A stretch of 64,000 nucleotides of DNA from Nomia melanderi (lineage: Eukaryota > Arthropoda > Insecta > Hymenoptera > Halictidae), in assembly GCF_051020985.1 (NCBI RefSeq), contig NC_135001.1, positions 22,933,896-22,997,895 of the forward strand. Direction: 5' to 3'. Made by a program: the position numbers and the translations under genes. Each line of letters begins with the position of its first letter. Position 1 is the first letter of the stretch. The notes beneath the pieces were generated by a model. It made no database searches and was not told where the DNA came from. It worked only from the letters and a program-made list of their open reading frames with translations. Shown one piece after another: positions 28,001 through 40,126 of the stretch.

Positions 28001-30263
28001 ATTTCTCCACCGAAATTGTTGGTATCTAAATCGTCGATGGCAACACAGCAATTGAATACAGCTAACGCAAGTAAAGAAGATAGCCTTGAACGCAAAATTC
28101 TTGCAATGGCTAGCTTAGACTTAGCTGTTGCGATACAGTCAATGAACAGTATTGATAATGTTTGTATCTCTACCAAGCATCTTATTGTTTATCTTATTTG
28201 TTGTGTATATACTTATTTTATATTAATTTTTGTAGCTGATAAAATCTCATCAAGTTCTGAACTTACAATCTAAAGAGGATAAATTTATTGGTTCGATAAA
28301 CATGCAATTGAAGCTTTTGCAAACGTATCCTTTGCAACAAGGAGGGACTGATATATCCAAAGGCTTTAGAAGCACATTTATGGTTATATTAGCGGTAAAA
28401 ATAAATAAATATATATATATTTTTAATCTCTCAGCGCCTAAACGAATGAAGATCATTCTATAAATACATTCTTGTAATTCATTTGGAAGTCTATGAAAAA
28501 AATTAAGAAAACTAAAATATGGAAATTTATATAGATATTAATGATTAAACAGCTTTTTATTAGGGTTTTGAGAGATTTATATGAACATACATGACATAAT
28601 ATAATAATATTTTAATTGTTTTATTTGTATATTATAGTTTTATGATAGCGGGGTTCTTGGAAAAAATGTTCCATTGATCCACTTAAAGGAACTTGTGGAT
28701 CAAATGATCAGTTTGTTAGCTGAACATAAATTACATCACTTACACCAAGCTGATGCATATTATCGTGTGATTAACAATATTGTTTGCAAAATAATCGACA
28801 ATTCTAATCATACCACAATTATATGGTAATCCTAACATCAATATTTTTATTAACATTTTATTGACCAGGGATTCAAATTGGCGATTTAAATTTATTAGTT
28901 ATTATTTATAGACACATATAATTTTCAGAAATACAAAATTCAATAGAATAAATATTTAAAAAGTTAGATATTCACGTGCTTCAATAATTTAAAAGAATTA
29001 GTTTCATTAAATGATCCGATAATTGGATACAGTTCTCAGTTGAGAAACCTGGCCAAAAAACTGTTAATACCAAAAGCTGTGAATGAATATTTAATAATGG
29101 TAATTAAATTCGAAAAATCCAATATTTCTTGAATATTTTATTTCTACAATATTTTATTTATTTAGTGCTTTGATAAAGTTACTCCATGGATGTGCTGAAT
29201 CCAATGAACCTTCCAAATACGAGGAATTGGTTATGAAGTGTTTATGGAAGATAGTGAAAACCATTCCTAACTGGGCTGGAGATTTAAATTATGATACCAT
29301 TCTCTTGGAAGTTCACCGGTTTTTGAAAGTATGCCCTTTTCTCTTGTTTGCCCAAAATATAAACATTCGTTTGAGAAAGTCCAATAATTACGAGTTCATG
29401 TTTTGCAGGATTATCCAACTTTATGGTGGAAAAAACGAAAATCTGACACCCCATTACGGACAATTAAGACAATTCTTCACAGTATGACACGCATGAAGGG
29501 CAGTACAATTCTGAGTCACCTGACTCGAATAAATAACACTAATGAATCGGAATTGCATACTTACCTTATAAGACTTATAGCTGTTAGTATAATTAAATAT
29601 TTATACAATAATTATTATCCGGCTAAAATAGCTACATTCTAATGCATTATAACATTTAATAGACTTTTAAGCCTGATGAAGTTAATAACCCAAGAACTAT
29701 GATGAAATCAAGTAATAGCGGTAAGACCCAAGAACATTTATCAAAGCTCACTCATCAGCAATTATCTGAAATATTTAAAAAGATTGGATCTAAAGAGCAC
29801 ACGCAAGAAGTATGTAATATAATATATTTTATACATTGTTACGCCATTAATATTTATGCAATACTTTCATGCCTTCTATTTTAATAGGGTTTAATGCAGT
29901 TGTATGATTTTAAACTTCAATATCCTGAAGCCGATGTACAACCTTTCTTATTAAGGTCTCATCAATTCTTCCAAGACTTCATAGAACAAGGATTAAGAGA
30001 TATAGATCAAGCACGAAAAAATCAAAATCTTATATCACAGACTAATAACCAATACTCAACCGGTAAATAATTTTTGTGAGATATTAAAATAAATTTAGTC
30101 TTTTATTTAATATCATTACATTTATCACTATTTATATCTTATAGACACAGCTGATTCTGCTGGACACGACGAAAAGAGCCTAATGGATCCCTTGCACAGG
30201 CTTGAAAAGCTTCGAGCAAGTGAAGCACAATGTAAAACTACCACTCAGCCAAGTACAACATAA
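19063..30263 (+). CDS. msps: Mini spindles, XMAP215/ch-TOG family microtubule polymerase
   Basis: Thirty coding exons join in frame to 6000 nt (1999 residues), close to the roughly 2000-residue family length: 19063-19119, 19218-19411, 19568-19774, 19878-19997, 20079-20254, 20327-20550, 20618-20812, 20925-21105, 21182-21294, 21364-21574, 21654-21817, 21894-22045, 22171-22389, 22467-22650, 22761-22967, 23039-24043, 24360-24563, 24648-24783, 24856-25049, 25294-25520, 25756-25908, 27690-27872, 27991-28159, 28236-28394, 28638-28825, 29166-29328, 29409-29582, 29663-29809, 29888-30062, 30145-30263. The start MEQDTEYVKLPLEERCVHK and following LWRARLHGYKE open TOG1; further HEAT-repeat TOG domains follow to about residue 1380, with Lys/Ser/Pro-rich linkers near 500-590 and 1075-1135. 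The C-terminal part (GPFGLDMDYL, then EIFKKIGSKEHTQE) is also family-typical. The protein binds tubulin through its TOG domains, promotes plus-end growth and organises spindles. The donor of exon 21 (AAT|GTTCGT) is weak but is the only one I found that keeps the frame. Confidence 0.96.
26044..26275. mobile_element. TTAA-bounded MITE in msps intron, CYCTTAGAGTGCT ends
   Basis: The 232-bp element lies between TTAA at 26040-26043 and 26276-26279. The left end is CTCTTAGAGTGCT and the right end AGCACTCTAAGGG, inverted repeats with one mismatch. It sits in the 1.8 kb intron between msps coding exons 21 and 22. Confidence 0.8.
26523..26746. mobile_element. MITE-like element with TA-flanked inverted ends
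   Basis: The left end is CACCTGACTCTCGATTTACG after TA; the right end is CGTAAATTGAGGGCCGAGTG before TA. The ends are imperfect inverted repeats. TA flanks would fit a Tc1/mariner-derived MITE, unlike the TTAA families. It lies in the same msps intron, 250 bp downstream of the previous element. Confidence 0.55.
28970..29140 (+). other. Protein-like open stretch inside an msps intron
   Basis: An open frame of about 50 codons follows a TAG near 28965. It includes the translated segments KELVSLNDPIIGYSS and LRNLAKKLLIPKAVNEYL and closes with TGA near 29131. It lies between msps coding exons 25 and 26, and including it would break the msps frame. I do not recognise it; it may be a decayed fragment of something coding or chance. 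Confidence 0.3.
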
Positions 30264-30305
30264 AGTAATCCTCTTCGATATTAATTAGGTAACAAAAACA
30301 ACTTC

Positions 30306-30311
30306 AATAAA
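30306..30311 (+). terminator. msps polyadenylation signal (AATAAA)
   Basis: AATAAA occurs 43 nt after the msps stop codon. A further AATAAA near 31117 could serve a longer 3' end. Confidence 0.5.
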
Positions 30312-32420
30312 TAAACCAGTAAAGACAGATATTTATTTTACGAAAGATACCGTGACAAGTAAAGTAAACTGAAATTAATTCAAGTATATTTTTAATTTTT
30401 ATTCTATTTGAATTTTTACGTGTAATATTTACATAAATAAAGTACACTCTGTTTTACAGGATTGCAGTGCTTAAGTAAACGGATGAAGAACCAATAATAC
30501 ATGTAACACAATATTAAGTGAATAGTACATAGATAACGAATGTTAACAAAAAATACCCAATGTAATGTTATGCTGTTCAGTGCAACATTAACTGTAGCAT
30601 TTACGTTCGATTTTTTCACTAGTTACATATAGATCGTGCTGCTGCTAATTGCATCAAGTTTATGTGTTAAAAAGTATTCGGCGGATCTACGAACATGTTA
30701 TATTATACGTATTTATCGGTATTTGACGATAATTAAGCTATAAGAAGCAAGTATTATGCTCTCTTTAGACTGATTTTTACAGTCCATTTACATTTCGTTA
30801 TTTCTCTTAAATAAACCATCTTAATGTATATTATAGACTAATTTTTTTGTTAATTCTGTATTTATGAAGATAAGACTAACAACTACAATCTGTTATTTAA
30901 TTAATTGAAATTGTATCGTACTATGAAAAATACTCTTTTTCCGTATTTATATCCAGGTATACGAATAATAGATTTAATACGTTAACTTTTTGTGGTAAAG
31001 TAGTATAATATAAAAAAATATATAATAATAATTTAATATGAATGTCTTCAGGAAATTCTAGAACACCTTACGTAGTGTAAATAGATTGTGTATATATTCT
31101 AATACTCAAATATTCAATAAAATATGTCTTATAGTATCATTATTGACAGTGTTTACACGTTATAATTTCAACTCCTTACTTTTACTACATGAAAATATGA
31201 ATTAACTTTAATTGTAGCTGAAATTTGTCAAAACTTACTATATTAATAAAATTGAAATTAACATTTATTATCGATAATCATTCAATTCTCGAATGTTTAT
31301 GCAATTTGAAATTATTTTTATGACTCATAAAAATTATGAATTAATATAAAAGAAACATTTGCACATTAAAATTCGAAATAACGTTTAATTTGGCGACAAA
31401 GACATATGGCGTGTACTGTTAATTTTAAAACGATTAATTTTTTTACAAAATTTGAACTTAAAACTATATTTGGGATTTAGGTTTCCTGTTCACGTTATTG
31501 TTTTGCATAATTGTCACAATTAATTGTAGTATAAAATGAAATCAATATGTGTTCATTTTTACACAAACGTTTAATGCACTTACTATGCTTTATATATGAT
31601 GTATAATTAAAAATACTAACAACAATATAATAATGTTAACTATTTATAAAACTAATAGTTATAATATTCATTTTTTAACCTATCCTATCCATCCTACTTA
31701 TAATTATCTAAGTAGATTTTAATGACTTGGATGACTTGGTCTATATTATTCGGACATGATTAATCTGTGGAATTTACGTGTGTAATTTCATTTTAAATTT
31801 TATCTAATATTAAAGCAGACGAAATTACCTTAACGAGTTTTTATTAATATTTTTTTACCTTTACTTTCAGACTGAAAGTAAGGTCAATTTTAGAATATCA
31901 CTTAGTAGTATTCTAAAAGTAGATTACTTTTAAGTATTCATATATATTTTGCAAAAGTAAAGTTTTTAATATTTCCACTTTATTATTGGAGTACTTGTAA
32001 TACATTAGAATAAATTTCTCAAACAAAAGAAATTGGTGACAGATTTTGAATAGAGTTAATTATTTTATCTGTTAATTCGTATGGACACGGAATTAAGTAA
32101 TTTTCTATATTTTATATAAATTTTACTAAGTTAAATATTTTCTATCACGTGTAGTTGTCATATATTTCATTTAAATAAGAATTTAATGTTCGTAATTTTT
32201 GAATTACCCTCCTCATATAATCGTTAGCAATGGAAGTTTTACAAAAGTAAAAACGTTAATTTTACAAATATCCAGATTAACTGCTTCCTGTAAATAATTA
32301 AATCATACACCATTAAAACGTAGTATACCACACAAATTCTATACTAAAAGTGGGGTACTTTTATATAAACGGAAATACACTGATTTGACTCACAATTTTA
32401 TGTATTGCTACTGAACGTTG
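30312..32420. other. msps-RpS26 intergenic DNA
   Basis: This is very AT-rich sequence with no supported exon. A segment around 31690-31920 contains short inverted motifs (ACTTTCAGACTGAAAGT at about 31863), but no complete mobile element could be delimited. Confidence 0.5.
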
Positions 32421-32428
32421 TTTCCGAT

Positions 32429-32440
32429 CCTTCTTCTGTG
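32429..32440 (+). promoter_or_regulatory. Terminal oligopyrimidine (TOP)-like start of RpS26
   Basis: CCTTCTTCTG lies 25 nt upstream of the RpS26 ATG and no TATA box is evident. Ribosomal-protein transcripts typically begin with a C followed by pyrimidines, which places translation under growth control. The exact start base is inferred. Confidence 0.55.
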
Positions 32441-32454
32441 TCTAGCGAAACAGA

Positions 32455-33461
32455 ATGGTAACTGTCTTTTATTTATTATTTATAAATTCTTTACTTTAAT
32501 ACATTGTGCCTGGTGTTACTTTATAACGGTTGATTCAATCAGAAATATAATGCAAAGATAATATTCATTACATATGTAGAAGTACTTGCGATATATTTGT
32601 GAAGAACTAACTTGTTAAATGATTAGAAGCCATGTGGTTGTCATATTGTATCTGCAAAGAATATAATTTTATTTTACATAGTGATGCGTAGCATATTAAA
32701 ATGTATCATTTGTTATGTATAAAAGTCAGATTTGTTTACTTATTTTATGTATAACCAAAAACAGTAAATGTGTGAACATAACCTTTACAAGGAAAGTCAC
32801 CGGTAGTATTTTAATAGATAATAAATCTTCTGAAAGGTATTCGATTAACGAGTGATCAATAACTACTGTTATATAAACAAAATATGTTAACTTAATTAAG
32901 TACAAATATTTTCGTTTCAATTCTTACGAGTATAAATATTAATTTGTACTACATTTGTTCAGTCTGTATACTACTTATTTGTTATTATTTTCTACTTTTA
33001 GACCTGCAAACGCAGAAACGGTGGACGTGCCAAGCATGGTCGCGGCCATGTAAATCCTGTTCGCTGTACTAACTGTGCACGATGTGTACCAAAAGACAAA
33101 GCCATCAAGAAGTTTGTTATTCGTAACATTGTAGAAGCAGCTGCAGTAAGAGATATAACCGAAGCTAGCTTCTATTCTGCATACCAGCTTCCAAAATTAT
33201 ATGCTAAGCTGCACTACTGTGTTTCTTGCGCTATTCACTCTAAAGTGGTTCGCAATAGATCTAAAGCAAACCGTCGCATCAGAACTCCACCAGTTCGCAA
33301 TTTCCCAAGGGTAATTATGGCAACATAAAACTTAAAAAATGATCAATGCATTTAGTGTGCAGAGATTTTTTAGTATTTAACTGTAAACAACCTCTACTAT
33401 GTTTTCATGATTGTTTATTTTTTTTCAGGATCTTCGTCAGGGTCAACAGAACAGGAAATAA
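32455..33461 (+). CDS. RpS26: 40S ribosomal protein S26 (eS26)
   Basis: Coding exons are 32455-32457, 33002-33310 and 33429-33461, giving 114 residues, the usual eS26 length. Exon 1 holds only the ATG before a GTAACT donor, a common ribosomal-protein arrangement. The protein begins MTCKRRNGGRAKHGRGH and contains the zinc-binding cysteines of CTNCARC and HYCVSCAIH, then the basic tail ending in DLRQGQQNRK. It is a structural protein of the small subunit near the mRNA exit channel. AATAAA at 33481-33486 lies 20 nt after the stop. It is convergent with the PCNP gene 460 bp downstream. Residue 3 is Cys where most orthologues have Lys or Arg. Confidence 0.97.
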
Positions 33462-33921
33462 TTTTATTATGTAAATTTTAAATAAAAATAATAAAATCAA
33501 TTAGAGCTTTGTTTTTATTTGTATCATACACTGTATAAGTTACAAGATAAATTATATTACTTTCTTATATGTTCTAAACAACTCGTTGCTTTCTTCATTT
33601 ATTATTACACAACTTGAAATGAACATAGTAAAGTACATGGTACAATTTTATTACATATGTATATTTGTTTACGATAATGAAATGTTACATTTCAAGTGTA
33701 TTTTTAGTGTTAGCTATTGCTAACAAACAGCTAATATTTAATTAAATCTCAAGATCGTAAAACGTGAAGTAAGAGTTTGTTATAATTTTTGGTGACAAAA
33801 TGCGCAAAGTTGATAAAAATATTTGCATATAATTGTAGCAAGAATTTCGCTATTAATTGTTGCATTTTATGTAAAATTAATATACAATTAACAATAATTA
33901 AAAAATATATTAAGGAAGAAA

Positions 33922-35103
33922 TCATTTATTAGCTTCCTCCATTGCTTTTTTCAGTGTTTTCTCAAATATCTTTTTAGAATCACAAAAGCCTTGCTTTGTT
34001 TTACCAAACGAATTTGGTCCTGCTGAGGTTGGTGTTTCTCGCCCAATATTACGCATTCTCATCCTAGCTTCTGCTGGCATTTCTTCAGGTTCTTCATCTT
34101 CATCCGCATTAAATACCGATGCTACCGTTGGCCTTTGTACTGGTGTTGCTTTTACAGTGGGTTTCTAAGAAAACAAATTTAAATAATAGCTGAATACTCT
34201 TGCGTTGCACAGAAATGATTTAAATTGCATTTACTCACAGAAGTTGAACCTAGTTTTATCTGTATGCCCTTCTTTTGTTCTGTTGAACTTTTTTTCCCAA
34301 ATGCAAACGTCAGCTTTTGTTTCTTTGCGTCACTCTGATTATAGCTGCTGGCATCGCGGTCATCCGATCTAAGTGGAGAACGATCCCTTCCTCTGTCATC
34401 CCCCCTGGAGTCCTCTGCTCTGTAGATACTTGACCCTGACAACGTCAAACACTGGCAAAGTTCAGATCAAGTTAAACAACGCTGTTTATTTAACCGGAAA
34501 TATTTAAGCGGCATGCTTAGTAGAAGTTCCGTATAATCCTAGCCATCTGAATTAAAATTCATGTAAATACAGTAAATGGTCAAAGAGAAATAACTGTATA
34601 TAATATACATGTATATACATATATGCATATATGTACATATGTGTATATACATGTATATACATATGTGTATATATATATATACATACGTATATATACATAT
34701 ATACACATATTAGACAGATTTATTATATAAGATTAACATTTACTCCGTTTTTATTAGTAGGATGCATTCTTTGGCACATGGTTGCAGGATGCTTTTACAT
34801 GAAAAACGGTACACAAGAAGTATGAAACGGAGTTCAGACGATAAAATGAAAAGTGAACGTTTATTTTTACCTACAATTTGTTCGTGTTGTATCGATATTG
34901 CACGTTAAGGGTTTAAAATTTATCTTTCCTATGGGAAAGAGTATAGGCATGAAATCAATAACGAAAACAAATCAGGAAGACAAGATATTGAAATTATAAC
35001 AAGGTTGAAAGTAAATGTTATTTTACCAAATGCACGTGATACAATAATAAATAAAATGAATAAAACCTTTTCTATATTCGTCCGCTGGATTCCTCTTCGA
35101 CAT
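33922..35103 (-). CDS. PEST proteolytic signal-containing nuclear protein (PCNP) homologue
   Basis: On the minus strand, exons are 35103-35067 (ATG, MSKRNPADEYRK), 34435-34239 and 34164-33922, giving 158 residues in a continuous frame. Human PCNP is somewhat longer (178). The N-terminal half is charged and Ser/Arg/Asp-rich. The middle carries KLTFAFGKK and IQIKLGS, and the C-terminal half has the hallmark EEMPAEARMRMRNIGRETP followed by TSAGPNSFGK. PCNP is a small nuclear protein with PEST character that interacts with the ubiquitin ligase UHRF2/NIRF in mammals; its insect role is little known. The last two exons are secure. The first exon is chosen because its phase and ATG fit the acceptor at 34436-34438, and could be wrong. 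A minus-strand AATAAA lies at 33652-33647. Confidence 0.88.
34600..34715. repeat. TATACA/TATGTA microsatellite
   Basis: Alternating purine-pyrimidine sequence, mainly TATATACATA variants, lies in PCNP intron 1. Confidence 0.85.
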
Positions 35104-36197
35104 TTTTCTGATTTTCTTTGGACGCAATGCGAAATCGACCGAAGTGAAGCAATCCGACGCTCGTAACTACAGTTTACTTCAGTCTTGTACTCGCACTCGC
35201 TGTTATATAGGGAAATTTCAAGAATTAAATACTCTTTCTGTGCAGCTTGTTTGTCCCTATATTTTATACCTATTATCTAGTTACATTCATAAATTCAAAA
35301 TTCGTTTTCCCGCTTTCAAATCAAACCACTTTAACTAGTATTATGTAGTATATATATATAAATCATAATAATTATCTTTCTTAAATATATTTTTCATATA
35401 ATACTAGATATTAAAATTCTTTATTCAAGAAGGTTTTTATTACTAATATTATCAAGAACAAAATGACAAAATAGATATTTCAGAACATCAAAAATTAATT
35501 TAAATTGTATGATAAATAATTATAGAAAATATAAGATAAATGCATATAAAATAATATAATAAATTTATAACACTACGTACATCCTTTTTATAATTACTAA
35601 TTACGAATGACTTTTTCTTTACATACTGTACATTAAAATTTAATTACAATAGTTAACATAAAAATTTATTACAGTTACAAATTGATTCCAATAAAATGTA
35701 TTTGTAACATAAATGATTAAGCTCAATAATTGTTATTATATTGTATATTATTATATTATACATTGTTTGTAAATTTATCAAAATGAATCGATAAGATAAT
35801 TAAAGTTACAGTTATAAGAACTGAGGACAAAAAAAATAGCAAACGTAATAACAGACTAACTGATGCGTGAAATTAGATGTTTTCCAATAAAATAAATATT
35901 AAAATATCGAAATTTCGAAATTTCAAAATATTCGGTTAAAGAGCGCAAAGTGTTAGTACGAAACACATATATCTGTCTAATCTTCATTTCTTCGTGGATA
36001 TTGATATAAAGTTATGAGATTAGTCGTTGAAATGTCGCGAAAGTGGCTCGACACATTTGTTCCTCTAAAATGAAGCGAGTAACATCGCTCAAGATGAGCT
36101 CAAATCAAAAGTTGCACATTTCGACGCGACTGAATTTTTGACGGCGTGAATAATTTTCAAACCGATAGTGAAATTAATCGAGAAATTCCTAACGAAG
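35104..36197. other. Intergenic region between PCNP and the Spaetzle-like gene
   Basis: The divergent promoters of the minus-strand PCNP gene (near 35104-35200) and the plus-strand Spaetzle-like gene probably lie here. No coding exon or clear TATA box is visible. The middle (35340-35900) is AT-rich and featureless. Confidence 0.45.
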
Positions 36198-36272
36198 ATG
36201 AAATTTGCGTCGCCGACCAGTATCCAGCAGGTGAAAAATTCGATGGCGTTAATGATAGGAACGTTATTTCTG
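36198..36272 (+). CDS. Candidate signal-peptide exon of the Spaetzle-like gene
   Basis: An ATG opens 25 codons with a hydrophobic stretch (MALMIGTLFL) and ends at a good donor, CTG|GTGAGA. This resembles a secreted-protein first exon and lies upstream of the Spaetzle-like body. The phase (0) does not match the exon starting at 37762, which needs one leftover base, so an unseen exon would have to lie between them. Treat it as a hypothesis. Confidence 0.3.
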
Positions 36273-36745
36273 GTGAGATCCTCAAAATTTATAGAAATTA
36301 AACACTCCTTTCGTTAATAATTCCATTCAGCGTTCCCTTGTACAACGTTCGATTAAATTAATTTTGTAAATTCGATGCAATTACGAAATCGCCGGACCGT
36401 ACGGCGATTAAGAATTTTCCAATTATTCCGTTTTCAATATCAATGCGTCGCAATAATCTATCCTCCTGTCAAATAATTAAATTGATAATATTTGCTTCTA
36501 AAGATATATATGTTTAATGAACTAAGTATTTACGGAACACACAGATAAGATTAGCCGAGCAAGTTTATCGTTCCGATTTCTATCCAAATCAGAAGTTAGC
36601 ATCACCGTCTCGATCTTGTCAATCAATAAAAATTTCAAACAGTAGCTGATAATTGAAATGTGTACTATGAGGTTTTCAGTTTTTATAGATTTAATTGATA
36701 ATTCTATTTGTGTAAATCGAATAACGAGAGTCTTCGTAATATTAA

Positions 36746-36971
36746 CCCTTTGCACTCGAGAATATTTTTCTCAACAAATATTCATTATATTTTTTACAAC
36801 AACAAGAAATACTCTGCATAGATTAACAGAACTACTTTATTTCGACGTTACATATGTTGATACATTAAATAATAATAATAATTCATTTTAATAATTTAAT
36901 ATTGAATTTTTAATTTTACCATTTTACTGGGTCAAGCAAATGACTGAAAGGCGCCCCTCGAGTGCAAAGGG
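36746..36971. mobile_element. TTAA-bounded MITE, CCCTTTGCACTCGA family (family I)
   Basis: This 226-bp element lies between TTAA at 36742-36745 and 36972-36975. The left end is CCCTTTGCACTCGAG and the right end CTCGAGTGCAAAGGG, perfect inverted repeats of 15 bp. TTAA target plus CCC start is typical of piggyBac-type elements. It has no transposase. Confidence 0.88.
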
Positions 36972-37274
36972 TTAATGACTGTTATATCTAATGGAACATG
37001 TTATGAATCTTATGTAATTCCAACATTTTCTCGATTAATTACTTATTTAAATATTATAAGATTGTTTCTAGAATAATCATCAGGATCAGTTCCTATAAGG
37101 AATTGAATGACTCAGCGAGAGAGACGAAGACATTGTGTTTTATGCAATTTTTAATATTTGCAGCTGATATTTGAATCGTATGGGTATTCTCAGGAATCGA
37201 CAATTCAATTGAAGTTCAATGAAGAATTACTCAGAGGTATCGTTTAATGAAAACAATGATTTCCGATAGATTAG

Positions 37275-37430
37275 CACTAGATTTACGGAACCTGCCAATT
37301 TCACGGATACTGAACTTTTTAAACATTATCTAGTAACAGTTATTTATATAAACGAACATGGAGTTATCTAGGAACAATATTCTATTGTACTTTATTCTAA
37401 AGTATAGAATAAACGTTCATAAATCTAGTG
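37275..37430. mobile_element. MITE, CACTAGATTTA family
   Basis: The 156-bp element begins CACTAGATTTA and ends TAAATCTAGTG, the same ends as 9115-9294. The right flank is TTAA (37431-37434); the left flank is TTAG, a one-base change from TTAA. Confidence 0.75.
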
Positions 37431-37457
37431 TTAATGAATTAACACTTCAACTATCAA

Positions 37458-37658
37458 CCCTTTGCGGACGAATGTCGGCATTCCGGCGAGATGAAATTTT
37501 CATATTTCGAAGACTAGGACACAAAAAATGATTTAATTACTCGAACAGCAAGAGAGCGCGCAGTTTCCTTTTGTTTTATCAATTATACAAGTGATATATA
37601 ATTTAGCTTCATCTGCTGAAGGTTTGGTACATTTCGAAGAATCTTCGTCCGCGAAGGG
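37458..37658. mobile_element. MITE, CCCTTTGCGGACGA family (family II)
   Basis: The left end is CCCTTTGCGGACGAA and the right end TTCGTCCGCGAAGGG, inverted with one mismatch. Flanks are TCAA and TTGA, each one change from TTAA. The interior resembles 47490-47678 and a decayed copy at 56451-56629. Confidence 0.82.
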
Positions 37659-37761
37659 TTGAGTTTCAAGTTATTTTCTATAAAAATCGATATGTAAGTT
37701 TTACTGTTGCAATGTTTGTTTATTCGTGCAACTATTATCCATATTATATTAATTACTACAG

Positions 37762-38821
37762 CAGTCCCAACTTGCGGGAAAGGAACTTTCTGCGAAACTA
37801 TTCCGCATTATCCGCAAGACTTGGTTGCGGCCGCGTTGGCAAAAAATCCTCACCTTAAATTGTACGGGTACAGCGATGAGGTTCGTAGATATTTTATTGT
37901 TAATAACAATATTTTATTGTTATATTAGTCAGATGTCAACATCGCATACATACTTCTACATTGATTAATAAATAATACATGTAATTCACCGTTCTACAAA
38001 ATTTTCTAGATAAATGAAGTCTACGTTAGACCGTCTAATTATTTGTTAGCCTGTTACAGTTTTTTATTTGTGTAAAAATATTTATGTAAAATATTATGTA
38101 AAAATTAGTGAAATATTTATATTTAATTTTCTATGTTGTCACTGAATAGATGGATACCCCTCCACGAGTGGAAGGGCCCGAAGAAGAGCCGCTCTGTGTG
38201 TCTGTGGTTAGTTCCCTTTATTTATATTACTCTAGATAATAATATCGAATTAGTTGTTGCATAATAAATTCTTAGAACTAAGAAAAATCTTTTACAACCA
38301 TCAAGAAGGGTTTGTTTAATCGTTACAACTGGATGATCATTCAATAAATTACGAGGGACGCAGAAACGATATCGATTCGTAAAGCAACATTTCTAACGTT
38401 ATATTTCCAGGAACAAGTTGTATTTCCCAAATCCGGTGTCACTAAAAATAACCAATGGAAGTACATCGTGAATCACGAAGAGTTGAAACAAAGCGTACGC
38501 ATCGAGACATGCTTGTAAGTACCGAAACGTCTACTTTGGAATTATCTTACAAATGTCGCGAAAGTTGTTGTTATTTTCTCTAATTCGCTGCACAAATGAA
38601 ATTCGAATTTCGTTTGCAATGTTTTCAGAGAAGAAGACAAACCGTGCAGAGTGATCGAGGGATTCGCCGAGGGTTACGTGACAAAGTGCAAGCAGAAGTA
38701 CATCTATCGTCAACTTCTGTCGTTGGGATCGGATGGCTTGATGAGCCAGGATTCGTTCCGATTTCCGGCGAACTGCTGCTGTCACATTGAATTTCTGGGT
38801 GACAAATTCTTGAAAAAGTAG
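37762..38821 (+). CDS. spz: Spaetzle-family secreted ligand (cystine-knot domain), 5' end missing
   Basis: Exons are 37762-37880, 38150-38206, 38411-38514 and 38629-38821, in a continuous frame. The first begins after a CAGCAG acceptor and encodes CGKGTFCETIPHYPQDLV. The last two encode the cystine-knot domain: VVFPKSGVTKNNQWKYIVN, RIETCLEEDKPC, EGYVTKCKQKYIYRQLL, and FPANCCCHI near the end before FLGDKFLKK. The Cys spacing is that of the NGF-like Spaetzle fold. Spaetzle ligands are secreted pro-proteins cut by serine proteases and then activate Toll receptors in immunity and patterning. Assignment to Spz itself rather than another paralogue (Spz3-6) is provisional. The signal-peptide exon is not secured (see 36198-36272). 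AATAAA lies at 38904-38909. Confidence 0.87.
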
Positions 38822-38903
38822 GACTATGATGGTTCATTCGAACATCTACACGTATTATTTGAATATTAAGATTAATACTGATGTATGATGTATACGAAAT
38901 GGA

Positions 38904-38909
38904 AATAAA
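38904..38909 (+). terminator. Polyadenylation signal of the Spaetzle-like gene
   Basis: AATAAA occurs 83 nt downstream of the stop codon, a normal distance for a short 3' UTR. Confidence 0.6.
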
Positions 38910-39014
38910 CGTATATATTTCGAGTAATACACAGATTTATGTCGTAAAGAAGTGATCGCAAGTAAATTTTTCCTTCTGGTACTAGAATTTGGAAATGTGG
39001 TTCCTGTATAATAT

Positions 39015-39158
39015 AATATAATATAATATAATATATAATTACAATATTAGTAGAATATAATATAAAATATAATTATAATATTAGTAGAATATAATATAAT
39101 ATATAATTACAATATTAGTAGAATATAATATAACATTTAATTACAATATCAGTATAAC
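39015..39158. repeat. AT-rich minisatellite, about four units of 34 bp
   Basis: Units contain AATATAATATAA...ATTACAATATTAGTAG and vary by point changes. The tract lies about 200 bp after the Spaetzle-like gene. Confidence 0.8.
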
Positions 39159-40126
39159 ATAATAATTAATAATTATATTTATAATTAGTATCAGAATTGT
39201 AGAAGATAATCATCACTGCTGATTACCAATAGCAGCGGTCGAAGATTCAAATTCATCGTACTAAATTTAGCAATTTCTACACCTATTATACTTTTGCATC
39301 TTTCACCTTCCAATGAAACTATTTCAATAAATTTTCAATAAATCTATTATCGCAGAAATTTGGAATCTGAAAGAATTTCGTCCACAGTATATCTAACGCA
39401 ATCCACAGTTTTCTGCAGCAGTAGACACACTTGGTTTTTGACGCATACTTTCAGCTTTTATAGTTTTCTCTAAGACCTTTATTTTTATCGACGGCGAACA
39501 TCACTCTAAAGCTACGCCTTTCACGTGCCCTCTTATTTTTCCTCGCTTCGTTTGAAACTTGCGGCGCCGCATCAATGTATAACGATTTCTCTCGTTTGAA
39601 AATAGTTCGTTCTCTGTCATTCCGTGTTACGTTAATGCCGCTAAGAGGAGCGTAATGTCAAGGGGCGGCAACCGCGAAACTATAGTCGGCTGTGCTAATT
39701 CGAAAATAGCAAGTGTGCGGTATGTTTACTATACTGGAAAATTTACTGTAATACTTGCACCAAACTATTTGGAGAGATAGCGAAGTGAGGATTAACTTTT
39801 ATGTTAGTATTATAGATCGACGTAAAAAATTGTAGGAATTACTTATTCCATTTCCTTTAACTGTTTCCGATGTAATCGATAAGAACTCGTTGAAATAACG
39901 GAATAATGATATTCAACGTTGGTATATTAATTGATGTAAATTAATGTAAAGAACCATAGGAATTTCCGATTTTATCTCCTTACCGGTTTCTAATGCGATC
40001 AATAAGAAGTTCAAATAAGACTGCACAAAAATACAAGATGGATATTAACGACGGCATATTGATAGGCTGAATCGGACGTTTTTAGAAGGTTTGTAGAAAT
40101 TATAGAAATAAATAATGAAAAGTAAT

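Noticed and set aside
34600..34715. Possible promoter array of TATA boxes
   Set aside because: It is a TATACA microsatellite inside the PCNP intron, not a positioned promoter element.
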